DNA of 64,000 nt from Gnetum montanum (lineage: Eukaryota; Streptophyta; Gnetopsida; Gnetales; Gnetaceae): positions 288,340 through 352,339 of the forward strand of contig MNCI01024239.1 in NCBI GenBank assembly GCA_015680685.1. The letters run 5' to 3'. Positions 22,141 through 33,934 of the stretch are shown in pieces (positions within the stretch are counted from its first letter, which is position 1; each line of letters begins with the position of its first letter). Made by a program: the position numbers and the translations under genes. Under the pieces are notes generated by a model that saw only the letters and a list, made by a program, of their open reading frames with translations, ran no database searches and was not told the origin of the DNA.

Positions 22141-23270
22141 TGAATCTGCAAGTGTATGCAACATCCATAAAGTAGGATGACATACAATGGTTGAATATAG
22201 ATGAAAGTCATAAATTAATTATGTGCATAGAACTGGTAGAAGCTCCCATAAGTGCTTACATTAAAAAATTAATTAAGATGGAGAAGGTTAGATACCAACT
22301 CTCTAATACATTGTATAGATAATAAGAAAACATGGATTTGGAAGAGTTCAAGATTCTAGAAACTTTCGAACTAGAACTTATTGAGCTAAAGATATTTCCA
22401 ACATCACTTGAGTATATGTTCCTAAAAATGATAAATTGGCAATTATGAATGCAAAACTCATGAAAGAATAGAAATCGAAGCTACTAATGATGGTGAATAA
22501 ATAACTTGCAACCTTTGCTTGGTCATATAATGAAATTACATGATTTGATTTGTGCATACACCAACATTAAATACACATAGATCCATCCATTAAATCCAAA
22601 AGAATAATTATGGAAAAGGTTGAATTGCTAATTAAAATAGGTAGTCAAAAAGGATGTGGAAGAGCTCCTTAAGACCAACTTCATTTACCTTGTTATAGAC
22701 AGTGAGTGGACAAGTCCACTTGTTATTGTATTTGAAAAATATGGCAAATGGAGGATCTACATAGATTTTTAGCTGTTGAACATGGAAAACCTTCAAGGAG
22801 CATTTTCTACTATCATTTATGAACTATTGCTAGGCATAGTTTTTATAGATTCCTACATTGTTATAGTGGATAACTAAATCCAGATAGCCCTAGAAGATCA
22901 TGCCAAAGTTCCTAGGGGACTTTTGTATACAAGAAGAAGCCTTTTGATCTTTGTAATATACCTACAACTTTCCAACATCTTATTCATAACATATTTCAAT
23001 AATAGATTAATAATGATGTGGAAATATATATGAATGAATTCTTCACCTATGGCTCTAATTTCAAGTAGGTATTGGACCTTTTGGAGTAGGTTTTGAAAAA
23101 TTGTGTAAAGATTAATCTAAGGCTTAACTAGCAAAAGAGCTATCTGATGATCCAAGAAGGCATAGTTCTTGGACACTAGATATTAGAAATGGGAATATAA
23201 ACTCTTAATGATGTTAGATCATTCCATGGACGTATAGGCTACTATAGGAGTTTGATAGAAAACTTCTCAA
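22141..23270 (+). pseudogene. P2 protease remnant fused to RT
   Basis: Near 22150 the Pro-rich tail jumps to DDIQWLNIDESHKLIMCIE, which aligns with the linker after the protease in M2 (GTQWLTADQESNSLICMEP). The protease core, about 1 kb in M2, is therefore deleted. RT follows: LKIFPTSLEYMFLKMINWQL, then LVIVFEKYGKWRIYIDF (fingers), and FIDSYIVIVDN where FLDGYSGYNQ is expected. PRGLLYTRRSLLIFVIY then matches the TFTYKRMPFGLCN region in a shifted frame. The catalytic F-M-D-D box is not clearly preserved. Confidence 0.65.
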
Positions 23271-23830
23271 AAATTATGAAACCACTAGTGAAGTTAACAA
23301 AGAAAGATGCACTATTTTAATGGACCAAAGAATGTGATTATGCATTTGAACTATTGGAGTATAGGCTTGTTGAAGCTTCAATTTTAAAAGCACTTGACCT
23401 AGTCTAAACCATTTCACATTATGATGAATGTATTCAATTTTTATTTAAAGTAATTCTTCCATAATTGGATGATAAAAATTATCCATAATACATCTATTGG
23501 ATAAGTAGGAGTATTGTAGATGCATAATCAAAGTACATTATAATAGAGAAGGAGCTGATGACTATGGTGTATGCCTTAGAGAAATTTATATACTATGTGC
23601 TTGAAGACCTAGTTTTTATACACATTGATCATAATGCAATATGATTCCTAATGAAGAAATTAATGATTAGCCCTTATATTATATGATGACTAGTGATTTT
23701 GTAGGAGTTTGACATTATGATGATAGATAGAAAGGAAACTTAAAATATGGTAGTTGATCATCTATCTTGGTTACAATGTGACAATAAGACTGATGAAGAG
23801 CCATACTTTGATCAATTTCCTAATGAATTA
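23271..23830 (+). pseudogene. P2 RNase H domain
   Basis: Scattered motifs match P1: FHIMMNVFNFYLK replaces the DASNYGLG block, FLYTLIIMQYDS is the shifted HTDHNAIRFLM block, and a block matching EFDLTMID near 23710 follows. Frameshifts and stops are dense, so this is supported mainly by alignment to P1 and M1. Confidence 0.6.
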
Positions 23831-23949
23831 CTCTCTACAAAGACAACAATAGAAATACCTAATGCATCCAACCATGGTATGCAGACTTCCTGTCATATAT
23901 AATTACATAGAAGATTTCTATTAAATGGAATAGGAGGAAAAATAACAAT

Positions 23950-25210
23950 TCTAGCATTGAGTCAAGGGGCACATGGAGATAGAGGGTAATCTTTATAAAA
24001 TTCACATGGATCACTTCATGCAATGGTGTGCACTTGATGATGATTAATCAAAATGGAGGACCTTGCAAAGGCCACTATGTAGGGAGGAGAATGACCAACA
24101 AAATTCCCATGATAGAATACTTTTAGAAAATAATATATAGGAATGCACATTGCTTTGCCAATTCCTATCAATGATGTCAATGAGATGGTGGAATGACTAC
24201 TAAGTTAGAGGGTTCAAAATAGTGGATCTAATTATTGGAACCCTTTGGTTTATGAAGAATTAATTTCATGGATCCCATCATACCCATGTCCAATAGGATG
24301 TCCTACATTATTATTGTTGTTGATTATTGTACCAAATTATTAGAGGATGTAATTATAATAGATTTCATAGTAACAACCATAACTAGATTTTTCAAAGAAT
24401 AGGTGGAAAATAGGTTTGATGTGCCTAGAGAACCTATTTTTAATAACAAAACTTAGTTTATAGGTGCTACTTTTAAGAAGTTAATGAGACACTCAAGGGT
24501 AGAATATAAACTAATAATACGCTATCACCCCTAAGCCAATGGTTAAGTTAAGATAACAAAGAGAAAAATCATGTAGACCAATTTTAGGATCATTAGTAGA
24601 TATAGGGAAGATTAGAGTACAAAAATTATTAATGTATTATGGGTCTATTGCTCAACTTAGAAACTCCCTATAAGCTACTCCCATTATGAGTTAGTGTATA
24701 ATAAGCTACTAAAACTTTCCATCCAAACAAAGTTATGTATACTTAACATGGATTGTAAACTTGATCTTAGCACTAGTCTATCATAAAAAGAATGACTCAT
24801 GAATATTAATATGATAAACAAAAATAGAAGAGTAGCCCTAATGAAGAATGAAGTACATACAACTTCTAATAAATAATGACATGATACTAAGACTTGATGC
24901 TTGGAATTGTAACTTGAAGATAAGATTTTTTATTGGAACCCAACACATGTACCTCAATGAATAAAATTTGAAATGTTGTGGGAAGGACCCTACAATATAC
25001 ATTCTATAATCCAATATAATGTCAAGAATATTTATCATCTAGATTACTTGGACTAGTTTATTTTGGTCAACACATAATAAATTAGATCATTTAAGGATGT
25101 CCCAGGAGCTACACACTCCAATGATACTTCTACCCATGTTCAAGATTGTTCTATATGCTATCTCTCTACTCTTAAGCTTAGTCATAAGAAAGATATCAAT
25201 ATGGTTTGAT
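23950..25210 (+). pseudogene. P2 integrase
   Basis: From about 24100 the zinc-finger region is decayed (CFANSYQ). RINFMDPIIPMSN follows, with the first Asp replaced by Asn, then YIIIVVDYCTKLLEDV. FNNKT stands where SDNGT is usual, then VEYKLIIRYHP, LPISYSHYELVYNKLLK and the C-terminal LWEGPYNIHS, a GPY-type motif. The tail ends near 25210 with LSTLKLSHKKDINMV, matching the HGGD tail of the relatives. Confidence 0.7.
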
Positions 25211-27120
25211 ATCTTATGAGAATCACTATTACACTTTTTTATTTTAGAAAACTCTTTTAATTTTTTCTTTGTTGTTAATTATTCTTTTTCTTTTAATTTT
25301 TTTCTTATGAATTTTCCTCTTTATTTGGGTTATTTTATATTTTGTGTTTTATATTTTAAGTATTATTTTTTGTTAATAAAGTTTCTACTTTTTGTGTAGA
25401 AGGCCAACTTTGTTGTTTGGATTCTAATCTATGCTATTAAGATGATTAGGTTGATAATTGTGTATAGGAATGAGACCACATCATTCATTCCTCCAGTTTC
25501 TATGAATAAGAGATCTTCATAATTAATACAATATGGTTCTTCTTACATGAAAACTTAAATTAACCTATGATTATTATTCCTTAAGAAAATGGGAAGGACC
25601 AAGAGAAAATTAAAAAGGATATAACATCAAGGGGACTTGGTAATTTCTTATCCTTCCTCTATGGTTCTCACAACCCTATGTGATTATTTCATTATTCACG
25701 TTTTAATTTTGATGATAGTATGTTCTAGAATAAGTGTTACCTTACTATGCCATTGAAAAAACATGTTCCACATGCCTAAAGATAGTCCTCTAGTAAGAAA
25801 ATTACAATTATTAATTAAATAATTCATGAAAAGAAAATTTTTCCTCAGGTGCCACTAGAAAGGCATGTTACCCATTCTTGAAGGTAGACTACTTCTAGGA
25901 ATCTTAAGGTTTCTTAGAATAATTTCATCATGTGATTAGAAAGACATGTTACCCATACTTGAAAATGAATTTGCTAATTGGATTAGCATTAGCTATGGGC
26001 TTGGAAGGACGTGCATGCATGCTTGAAGACATTATTCTAACTAATGGCCAAGATTCCTCAAACTTAATGTTTGAAGTAATTAATTAATTAAAATAACTAC
26101 TTCCTTATTTTCTTTTGATGAGTGATAATGTTTCCCATGGTTGTGGTGGGTCACATAGTTGTAAGTTTAGGATGACATAATGTGATGTCATTAGCAAAGG
26201 TATGAACTTGGTTTGAAACCTAGACAGATGGGTATGATGATCTTCTTAACCATGGTTGACACAAGGACCTATTATGGACTTGGTATAGTATCTTGCATTT
26301 CAATCTTTACAATCCTTTTTTGTTTCATTATTCATCTCACTAGTGCATACAATTATGTATGTAAAGGTTTTGTTTACTAAATTGTATGGTTCTAATGATA
26401 ATAGTTGTGTGGATATGGCATGTATACTCATTCAACATTCAATTTCTAATGTATCCATAGACACTTTGTGGGATGGTCATACAAGAAAACAAAAGTATTA
26501 AGCTTGCTTTGGAGAGGACCCACTTGTATAAATTTTGAAAATATAGTTTACACATGACCTTCATATGCTCAACTCATCAAAAAGAAACTTCAAACTAGAT
26601 CCTTCATCGCATCTTTCATTCAAGTCCCTTCTTTTATCTTTTGATTTTGAAGCTTCATTTCTTATTATGACTTTTATGCTTCGTAACATCTTTCATTACT
26701 ATTGTATATTCCTACTTGATCTTTCATAATTTTATGAATCATTGTGGTTTATAATAAATTTGTATTACAAACATTGTTGTTCACTATTTTTTTTTATAAT
26801 TTAATATCGCTACACTTTAATCCACTTGATCTTCTTATCTTGGTTTTTTTTAATGAAGTGAGAACTTACAATCTTTTATCCTTCATAAGGAGTTATTACT
26901 TTTAACTAAACCATTGCGATCTTTTGTAATTGTTGATAGATTAAGTTAAAAATTAATGATTTTACCTAAACTTAGGAGTATACTCTAACATTCTCATTTC
27001 ATGACCCCTATTTACATTGTTTATGCTCATTGTCTTCATGTTTTACACCCTTCATCTAGCTCTTATTTGATTCTAATTTCATTCCAAAATATATTCAAAA
27101 ATTTTTAATCTTAATTCATG
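25211..27120 (+). other. P2 3' spacer with four tandem-like copies of a conserved block
   Basis: Non-coding. The block (A)GAAAGACATGTTACCCAT, single-copy in P1, M1 and M2, appears about four times here (near 25748, 25860, 25935 and 26002), as a local tandem expansion with 70-110 bp spacing. GAGAGGACCCACTTGTA near 26512 matches the block in P1, M1 and P3. The first 250 bp are T-rich. Confidence 0.55.
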
Positions 27121-27325
27121 TAGTTGTCTATGTCAACATAGCCTTATCGATGCATTGGAATCAATATGGCTATGTAGTCTTATAAATACATGGAAAGTGT
27201 TAGCTAATTGTTTATCATTTTGCTCAAATGAAAAAGAGAGATTTATTCATTTAGTGATCTTAGTGCTTCTAAGAGTAATATCTTATGAATTGTAAGCTTA
27301 TTCAAAAACTTGCGAGCTTGTAGAT
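27121..27325 (+). promoter_or_regulatory. P2 internal ORF3 promoter and leader
   Basis: TATAAATA at 27181-27188 is preceded by TATGTCAACATAG and TCGATGCATTGGA, similar to P1's internal promoter and to the U3 motifs of this family. The leader ends GAGCTTGTAGATTTGAGC, aligning with P1's donor region although the GT is lost. Confidence 0.5.
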
Positions 27326-27605
27326 TTGAGCTATACTTCTAGGGAGCAACAAATATGTGATTTTCAAACACTTATAAAAGACTAGGTTTTGAATGCTTAT
27401 GATAGTTAATAATCAGAATGCTTAAAATATTAATAATTTAATAATGAAAGAGCTATCTTTAGCCTCTAGAATGATATAATATGATTACTTACGAATGTTA
27501 ATGCTAAATTTTTTGAGTTTAAGTCAAAACCTAAGGATGATATAGGTTGATAATGTTAAAAAAAAGTAATTTAAGAATAATGAATGATCATTCATGTGAT
27601 TCTAA
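27326..27605 (+). other. P2 ORF3 leader intron (decayed)
   Basis: About 280 nt of AT-rich sequence aligns in position with P1's 292-nt intron. The acceptor has become CATGTGATTCTAA just before the ATG (P1: TGTGATCACAG). Splice consensus is lost at both ends. Confidence 0.55.
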
Positions 27606-29113
27606 ATGCCACCAAAAAGGGATTTATAAGTGAGTGGTCCATCATAGAGGAAGGAAAAATACCCAAGAGGACAATGAGAGTAAACATAAGAGTAACCATA
27701 GTAAGGGCCTAAGGCCACACATGCAATTGAGCCTCTCAGAGAAGAACCTAAGGTAGAGTTTGTTTGTTAGATTTTTATTGTAGAAACTAAACAATCTAGA
27801 AAATGTGAAGTGCTTAGATCTAGGCCAAGCTTAGAAGTAATCTTCATAGAAGCTTTCCTAGAGAGGATAAGGAATAAGGAGATTTAGAACATATACCTAT
27901 AGGAGTCCAACTTTGGGCCATTCTTTGAGTTCACTTTCTAAGATGTCTAAAAGTAGTTACAAATATCATTGCTTTGGCCCATTGTATCCACTAGTGAGGA
28001 ATAATACATTAACTACACTTACCTCTTCTAGAATAATTTCTAAGAAGATGAAACGATAAATATCAAGGACATTACTATTTTCTATTCGATGAAGGCCATT
28101 ATAGAGGACTTAGAACTGCCAAATGTGGATGCTAAGCTTACAAAGGTGTTTATATAATCCAATGCTAAAAGCAAGAGGGAGTGAACCCACAGATGATACA
28201 AAGTATATTTCAAGAAGTATAGTGTACTTACCAAGGTAGAGAGGATATATTTCAATATTGCAGCATACCATCTCAATCCCACAGTATATTGAAGCAAGGT
28301 TATGTATTTCTTCACTATGGCATGTGTTGCTCTTAATGGGAAATTCCATGTTAACATACCTTAGCTCATCTTCTTGGAGATAGAGAAATGATTCAAAGAA
28401 AATGATAAGTGTAGGATGACACTTCCATTTCCATGCCTAATAAGAAAATTTTACAAAAGGAAGGAATAGTTGCTACTTCAATGACATTTTTAGAAATGTC
28501 ATAACAACATTGTGACAAGATATAATGAAGGAAAATTTACCTTTGCAGCTTTAGAAAGAAGAAGCATATCTCTATAAATGAAGGATATCATAAGTGCAGA
28601 AGAGAGACTTAGGCAGTTTAGAAAGGTATATCAAGCATTTGGGGATGAACTTGTAGACTATCATCTTACTATGAGCCATTTGACTAAGCTTGTACAAACT
28701 GTTAGTTAGTAGTAGGATGAGTTTTCTAACTTGTTCTTAGTGCAGAGAAGTTAAGCTTATGTTCAAGTCAACCCCATTGTTGGGTTATTGGGGATGTTGT
28801 ACTTTTATTATTTGCATAATAAGTGCCTAAAATTGTAGGTAATGTTATAGCTTTCTTAGTAATGCTGGAAGAAGGGAAAGATATGATAGTAGTTATCATG
28901 TCACATAAGGGGTAGAAGACCACAGAAAAGATGGTAATAGATAAAATTGAAGAAGTGTTGAAAGTTCATGAAACGCACATTTTTAAATTTTCTTGCTATG
29001 ACAAACATTCAGATGTGTTCAAGAACTAGATTAAGGATGATGACCATAGCATAACACAAGAAAGTACTAGATAGATTAGTGGAAACTGTGTAATCAATTT
29101 TGGATATCTTTGA
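27606..29113 (+). pseudogene. P2 ORF3, 5' part (interrupted by M1)
   Basis: Starts MPPKRD at the ATG following the decayed acceptor. Conserved pieces in P1 order are YLFXNN near 28030, NIKDITIFYSMKAIIEDLE, VLTKVERIYFNIAAYHLNP, MACVALNGKFHVNIP and LIFLEIEK. The frame then shifts, followed by a coil-like region. It breaks off at 29113, immediately before M1's LTR. The other part is at 58845-60054. Confidence 0.65.
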
Positions 29114-29988
29114 TGATGAGCAGTGAGTAGTTCCTACGCCCAACCATACGAATCACTAGCATTCACTAAGTGATCCAGTCAAATTTTGTAAACTTTAGCT
29201 CTGTAAGTACACATTAGCTAGGTAGTGAATCTTAAGGATGTGACTATTGTCTTCTTAGTTCCACTTGTAAGGTACAATGGTATGGGTAATTATAATTGAG
29301 GCATATGATTTGTATCATTTTTATATTTTTCATTTAACTTGTCTCAGTCTAGAAAGTAAAGTAATTAAATGTTTAACTAATATAATAACTAATTAATGCT
29401 TTAGACTAATCCTAAGACAAGCATCCATTCCCATCTACCGTACACATCCTGAACACATTGTAACACTATTGGGTTACTAAGCGTAAGCACTATAGTGAAT
29501 ACCAAGCACTAACATATGCTTGAGATGGTTGTAATTATGTGCATTAATTATCCACTATTAATTAATTAATTATATGCATAAACATAAATTACATGAATAG
29601 TAAATTCATTAACTAAATATTGTACTAAGTCAAAGTGCTCCAAGGTTTATTAAGAAAGCTCATCTTTATTGTTGTTCACACTAGGATGTCTAGATACATC
29701 AATGCTCAAATAAAGATCTATACACTTCTAAACTCCTACTATGGGCAGTTAGAAAATATTCCAATCCTAGAAGAAACAAACTGCAAGAGTTCAACTATGC
29801 TACTTACCAACCAATGCTATAAATGCAACAGGTATGCATATTTATATAGGTAAGACTAGACACTTCGTTGACATGTATGCATTGATGCATCAAATCATGT
29901 GTCAAAGGCTATGTGTCAACGTAGCAATGTTGATGGGTATACATTGAAGCCATCGCGTCAATGCAGTCAAACCCATAATGACTCATCA
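29114..29988 (-). repeat. M1 3' LTR (875 bp)
   Basis: On the plus strand it runs from TGATGAGCAGTG to ATGACTCATCA, so the minus-strand element LTR is TG...CA. U3 has GTGTCAA/TTGACAC and TGATGCATCAA motifs upstream of the TATA box (CCTATATAAA, complement of about 29841-29850). The conserved CTTGGTA(T/A)T-type block is near 29465-29530. It aligns with the split 5' LTR at 49530-49896 and 58395-58844. Confidence 0.85.
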
Positions 29989-30002
29989 TACCCTCATGAC
30001 TG
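29989..30002 (-). promoter_or_regulatory. M1 polypurine tract
   Basis: The complement reads CATGAGGGTA next to the LTR's TGATGAGTC, one base changed from the CATGGGGGTA tract of P1 and P3. Confidence 0.7.
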
Positions 30003-30232
30003 AATAAAAACTCATCCTAAAGTAAACAAAATGGAGGAATGAGTTATTTACAAAATGTTGGGAAGTTATGGGATTATTGAGTAACTGATTGACACACACA
30101 TTGACTGAAATTGATGCTAAGTGCTCAAGTGTATAGATTTACAACTTTTATAAAAATTGATGTTCATGACAACAAAATTGAACATCATTACAAGAAATCA
30201 ACTCCTTTGGAAACTTAAAGACAAGGAGGAAA

Positions 30233-30864
30233 TCAAACAGTCCTAGGAGATGGAGGTTCTTGAGATGCTAAAGGACCTTCTCTTGCCTTTGGTGCACACA
30301 AATGTTGTGCTTGAGGTTATGGTTGTGGCTGTCTGGCTATAGCTACAACTATTGGTGGAAGAAGGAAAGCATCTAGTAATGCTTTCATCTTCTCCTCCTT
30401 ACCCCAAAGATCTTACATAGTTCACACAACATCACCAATGTAGATCAGTATGGAACATCCCATAGATAGGGCATTGTAGGGGACAACTCCTTCACTTTGA
30501 TAAATTAGGATGTGAATTACTTGCATTCAACATCGAACACCCTGATAGCGTTCTACAATTCCCAGTAGTCATTCATCCTATGGGCCAGGTTCTTATTTGT
30601 TATTTGTTGATCATTGAAGCACTCTTTAATAACATTGAGTTTAATATTGGTCATTTCTAGCTTTTTCTTTGTCTCTTTGTGATGCTTGAACTTAACATAG
30701 TAAAATAGGTACTAGCTGGCCATCTACTTGTCCAGTTCTGACCTTGGCCTCTTGATAGTCAACATTGCCAAGTTTGCACAATGGAGGTTGGTGAGCTCCA
30801 TGTACTCTGTCATCTCCTCAATTTGTAGCTCCTTGAGGTTGATTTCTACCTTATTGTATACATT
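30233..30864 (-). pseudogene. M1 ORF3, 3' part
   Basis: Continues ORF3 after the M2 insertion: YNKVEINLKELQIEEMTEYM, LTNLHCANLAMLTIKRPRSE, then a Pro/Gln-rich tail ending EPPSPRTV and a stop at 30233-30235. The same tail and stop position are found in P1 (LAPPSTI) and P2 (PSPSSTT), which fixes the end of the protein. A 71-codon open stretch survives (30724-30939, overlapping the LTR edge). Confidence 0.7.
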
Positions 30865-31733
30865 TGATGAGTGGCGAGGTACCCCTATGCTCAACCATAC
30901 AAATACTAGCGTTTCATGTATGATCCGGTCGAATTTCAAGGACTAAGTGCTTATGCACCCTTGTGGAACAAGGATGGGTTGGTTGACCATTGTCTTCCCA
31001 AACTTACTTGTATGTCACGATTGTATGGTTAAGTAATCTTGAGGCATATGATTTTTATAGCTTTTATGTTTTTATGTCCTATTGTTAATAAGGGAGGAGA
31101 GAGAGAGATAACTAAGTGACTAATTTAACTTAACTACTGATTAACTAGGATTTAACTAATCCTAACATTAGTATTCGTTCTCACTTACTGTACACATCTT
31201 GAACCAGTGCAACACTACTGGGATTACCAAACACTAATCGTTACTCAGTTACCAAGTGTTACACGCATGCTCGAAGTGATCGTGCTGTGTGCTAATAATA
31301 GAAATGTAAAGTGCATAAAATAAAATAAAATAAATGCAAAAGAAAATAAAATAAAAGAAATGAGAAAGAAAACAAATCTCAAGTGCTGCAAGGATAAATC
31401 CAAGAGCTTGTCTTTATTGCCGTATACAAGGTGTGCTCAAATACACAATGCTCGAATAAAGATCCATCCACACTTAGACCTTCTGCTGGGAGCACTTGGA
31501 AAATACTCTCACTTGACTTCTAAAAAACTTCCCTTAAAAGACTTCCTCCTTTAAATTTTTCACCTGGGCATTGTATTTATAGGCTTATGAGTAACTACTC
31601 TAATATTTAGAAAAACTACCACTCTAATTTTGGAGAATTTGCCACTCTAATTTTAGAGAAACTACCCCTCTAATTTTAGAGAAACTACCAATCTAATAAT
31701 TAGAATAAACTACTAAAGTAGCCGCTCTCATCA
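30865..31733 (-). repeat. M2 3' LTR (869 bp)
   Basis: Plus strand runs TGATGAGTGGCG to CGCTCTCATCA. It contains a TATA box (complement of about 31573-31581), about five copies of a 23-bp repeat upstream of it, and the conserved TTGGTAATCCCAG and CTTGGTAACTGAG block near 31220-31265. By eye it differs from the 5' LTR at roughly 8% of the first 250 positions. Confidence 0.9.
31597..31720 (-). repeat. 23-bp minisatellite in M2 3' LTR U3 (about 5 units)
   Basis: Units resemble ACTCTAATTTTAGAGAAACT followed by ACC or GCC. The core CTCTAATTTTAGAG is nearly self-complementary. The array is immediately upstream (minus sense) of the TATA box. The 5' LTR of the same element has about eight units. Confidence 0.8.
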
Positions 31734-31747
31734 TACCCCCACGACTG
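31734..31747 (-). promoter_or_regulatory. M2 polypurine tract
   Basis: The complement reads GTCGTGGGGGTA directly before the LTR start TGATGAGAGC. Confidence 0.8.
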
Positions 31748-32010
31748 AATGAAAACACGTCCTCAAGTTCCTTACAAAATATTGGGAAGGTATGAGATTA
31801 TTGACTAATTGACAACTGATGATGGAATGGGATGACAATCAACGTGCCTAGTGAATGGATCAATAAGCATATTACAACATTAGTGTTCATGACCATTGTG
31901 GTGAATACTCATACATAAATGAAATCCAAGCCTTTATTTGGTAGCTTGTAGAGAAAGAGAGAGAAAGAAAATGAAGCATGTTGCCGCCAATGCTAAGATT
32001 GTGCCTTCAG

Positions 32011-32122
32011 TTATTTATCCATAGCCATGTCACCAAACTTGCTCCTTTCGTAAATGCTCCAGTTCTGGTCCATCCTGAGTGCTTCCTCCAAGCCTAGTCC
32101 ATTGTTTGTATGATTGCCATCT
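32011..32122 (-). other. M2 splice acceptor and short 3' exon remnant
   Basis: The minus strand reads TGTGTTGTGTGTGTAG then ATGGCAATCATAC, an acceptor abutting an ATG exactly as at ORF3 in P1. P3 has the same arrangement (GTATGTGCAG|ATGGCA). After the ATG only about 35 codons of similar sequence are shared with P3 (GNHT at the start), so ORF3 itself is gone. The matching donor would lie in the assembly gap. Confidence 0.5.
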
Positions 32123-32318
32123 ACACACACAACACAGTCACAAATGAGTAAGGATAGATAAACCATAATGCAGTTGATACCTTGCCTCAATATGAAGTGC
32201 ATTGGCTAAGTTGTGGTTATGGCAGAAATTGGTTTAGAGATTTATCATAGGTGACTACCCAAGGTGTAGGGGTTAGGTGAATACTAAAATGGAGAAAATT
32301 AAAAAATTTGTGCTAGGG

Positions 32319-32469
32319 NNNNNNNNNNNNNNNNNNNNNNNNNNNNNNNNNNNNNNNNNNNNNNNNNNNNNNNNNNNNNNNNNNNNNNNNNNNNNNNNNN
32401 NNNNNNNNNNNNNNNNNNNNNNNNNNNNNNNNNNNNNNNNNNNNNNNNNNNNNNNNNNNNNNNNNNNNN
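32319..32469. other. Assembly gap (151 N)
   Basis: A run of N within M2's 3' spacer. By alignment to P3 it should hold the leader-exon donor and adjacent spacer. Protein calls crossing it are meaningless. Confidence 0.99.
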
Positions 32470-33458
32470 AGAATGGACTAATGATAAAACTGGCAATGAG
32501 GTGGAAAATGGGAAGAAAGATGGAGAGGAGAGAATGGAATGGAATCCCAAGAACAAGGTTGTGTAAAGCCCCTTATGTATTTTATGGTTAATGTGACTAA
32601 GTAGAATTCATCCCAAATCTAGACTCAAACAAACCACATCTAGTGACCTCGCATCAACACACTTGACCAATCCATCCACTTGAAGTAACAAGAATGCTTC
32701 CACAAAGAGTCACCACCATTCCGAGGAGATCAAGATGGAGAACTAAGAAGCAAGAAAGGGACTTAGTTAGAGAGAACCTTTAGGCATGGGTAACATGTCT
32801 TTCTAGTTCCATAACTAGTGCTTGTAGCCTATATTGCTTTATTATGTCTAAGGGGTGTGCTTTGAATTTTCACTCTTTTTTTTTCTTTTCTTTTACTACA
32901 TGAGAATCACACCATGCAAAGACTTATTTTTATTCACTCAGCTTCTTGATTTTTGAACAATGTCAGAATGGTAGAAAACCCAAGAAAAAGCATCCAAGCA
33001 TCCAAGAGAATGGCCAGCACAAATGCATCGAATCCCCTTGAAGTCACACCTTTTTTGTCCTTTGAGTCTTTCCTTGGTTTGAAAAATCCCCAGCCACCAA
33101 TTCATTAAAAGCTTACTTAGAAAAAGAGGAATTGTACAGTTCCAAGCCAAAGGAGACCATAGAGTTGTATGGATGAGTGGACAATGTGGAATCATTGCCT
33201 ATTTTACCAAAAGAACTGTACCTTAATATTAGCATCATAATTCAAAGGTAAAAACCAAACATTAGCAATCAATATGATATAATTCAATCCACCATCATGA
33301 GCACTTATTAGATGATGAATGAAAGTAAATCAAGCAAACAAAGAAACAATAAAAACATGAATGATGGTGTAAAACAAAAAATAAAAAAATTTGAAAGAAT
33401 GTGTAAAACAAAAAATGTGTAAAACAAAAATTCAAAAAGAACTGAGGGCCTAGAATGG
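32470..33458 (-). other. M2 3' spacer
   Basis: Non-coding. Blocks shared with P3, P1 and M1 on the minus strand include AGAAAGACATGTTACCCATG near 32810-32785, CTTTGCATGGTGTGATTCTC near 32925-32905, and TGACTTCAAGGGGATTCGAT near 33045-33025. The T-rich segment next to integrase (33300-33430) resembles that of P3. Confidence 0.55.
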
Positions 33459-33934
33459 TTAGCATAGGTGGCCATCTCCCCCACAACTAAGTTTGAAGGA
33501 GGAGATCCAAAATAGTGAGCAAGGTTGTCCACCAAGAGAGGTAGCATGTGTACTAGTTGTCCTAAGCTTATGGAAAGGTTTGGTTTGTTGTACGTTGACC
33601 AACAGTTTCTTGTCTAGGTTCTCAAGTTTGTATATTGTCATGGACCCTGAAGGAAAAGTTGCATAAATAATATAAGGTCCTTTCCACAGTGTTTGAAATT
33701 TAGTACGTTGTGGCACATGTGTGGGATTCTAGTAGAGAACCTTATCTCCCAGTTGATATTTAACATTCCTAATCCTTAATTCATGATGTTGTTTATTGAA
33801 TGCCTTGTGCAACTCGTTAGATGATAGGGCAGCTAGTCGATTTTCATCTAGCAAGTTAAGGGTTACTAACCATTGTTTCTGTGCTAGATCAAGGTCAAGG
33901 TTGAGGTCACATGCCATGGATAGTGTATGGAGGT
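33459..33934 (-). pseudogene. M2 integrase C-terminal remnant
   Basis: Two open stretches (33917-33729 and 33716-33459) give ACDLNLDLDLAQKQW, NVKYQLGDKVLY, then QTLWKGPYIIYATF with the GPY motif of the integrase C-terminal domain, and the tail FKLSCGGDGHLC. The zinc finger and DDE core are missing. At its N-terminal side it is joined in frame to the end of RT. Confidence 0.8.

Noticed and set aside
32277-32591. Apparent ORFs across the N run
   Set aside because: Translation through 151 unknown bases; no evidence on either side.
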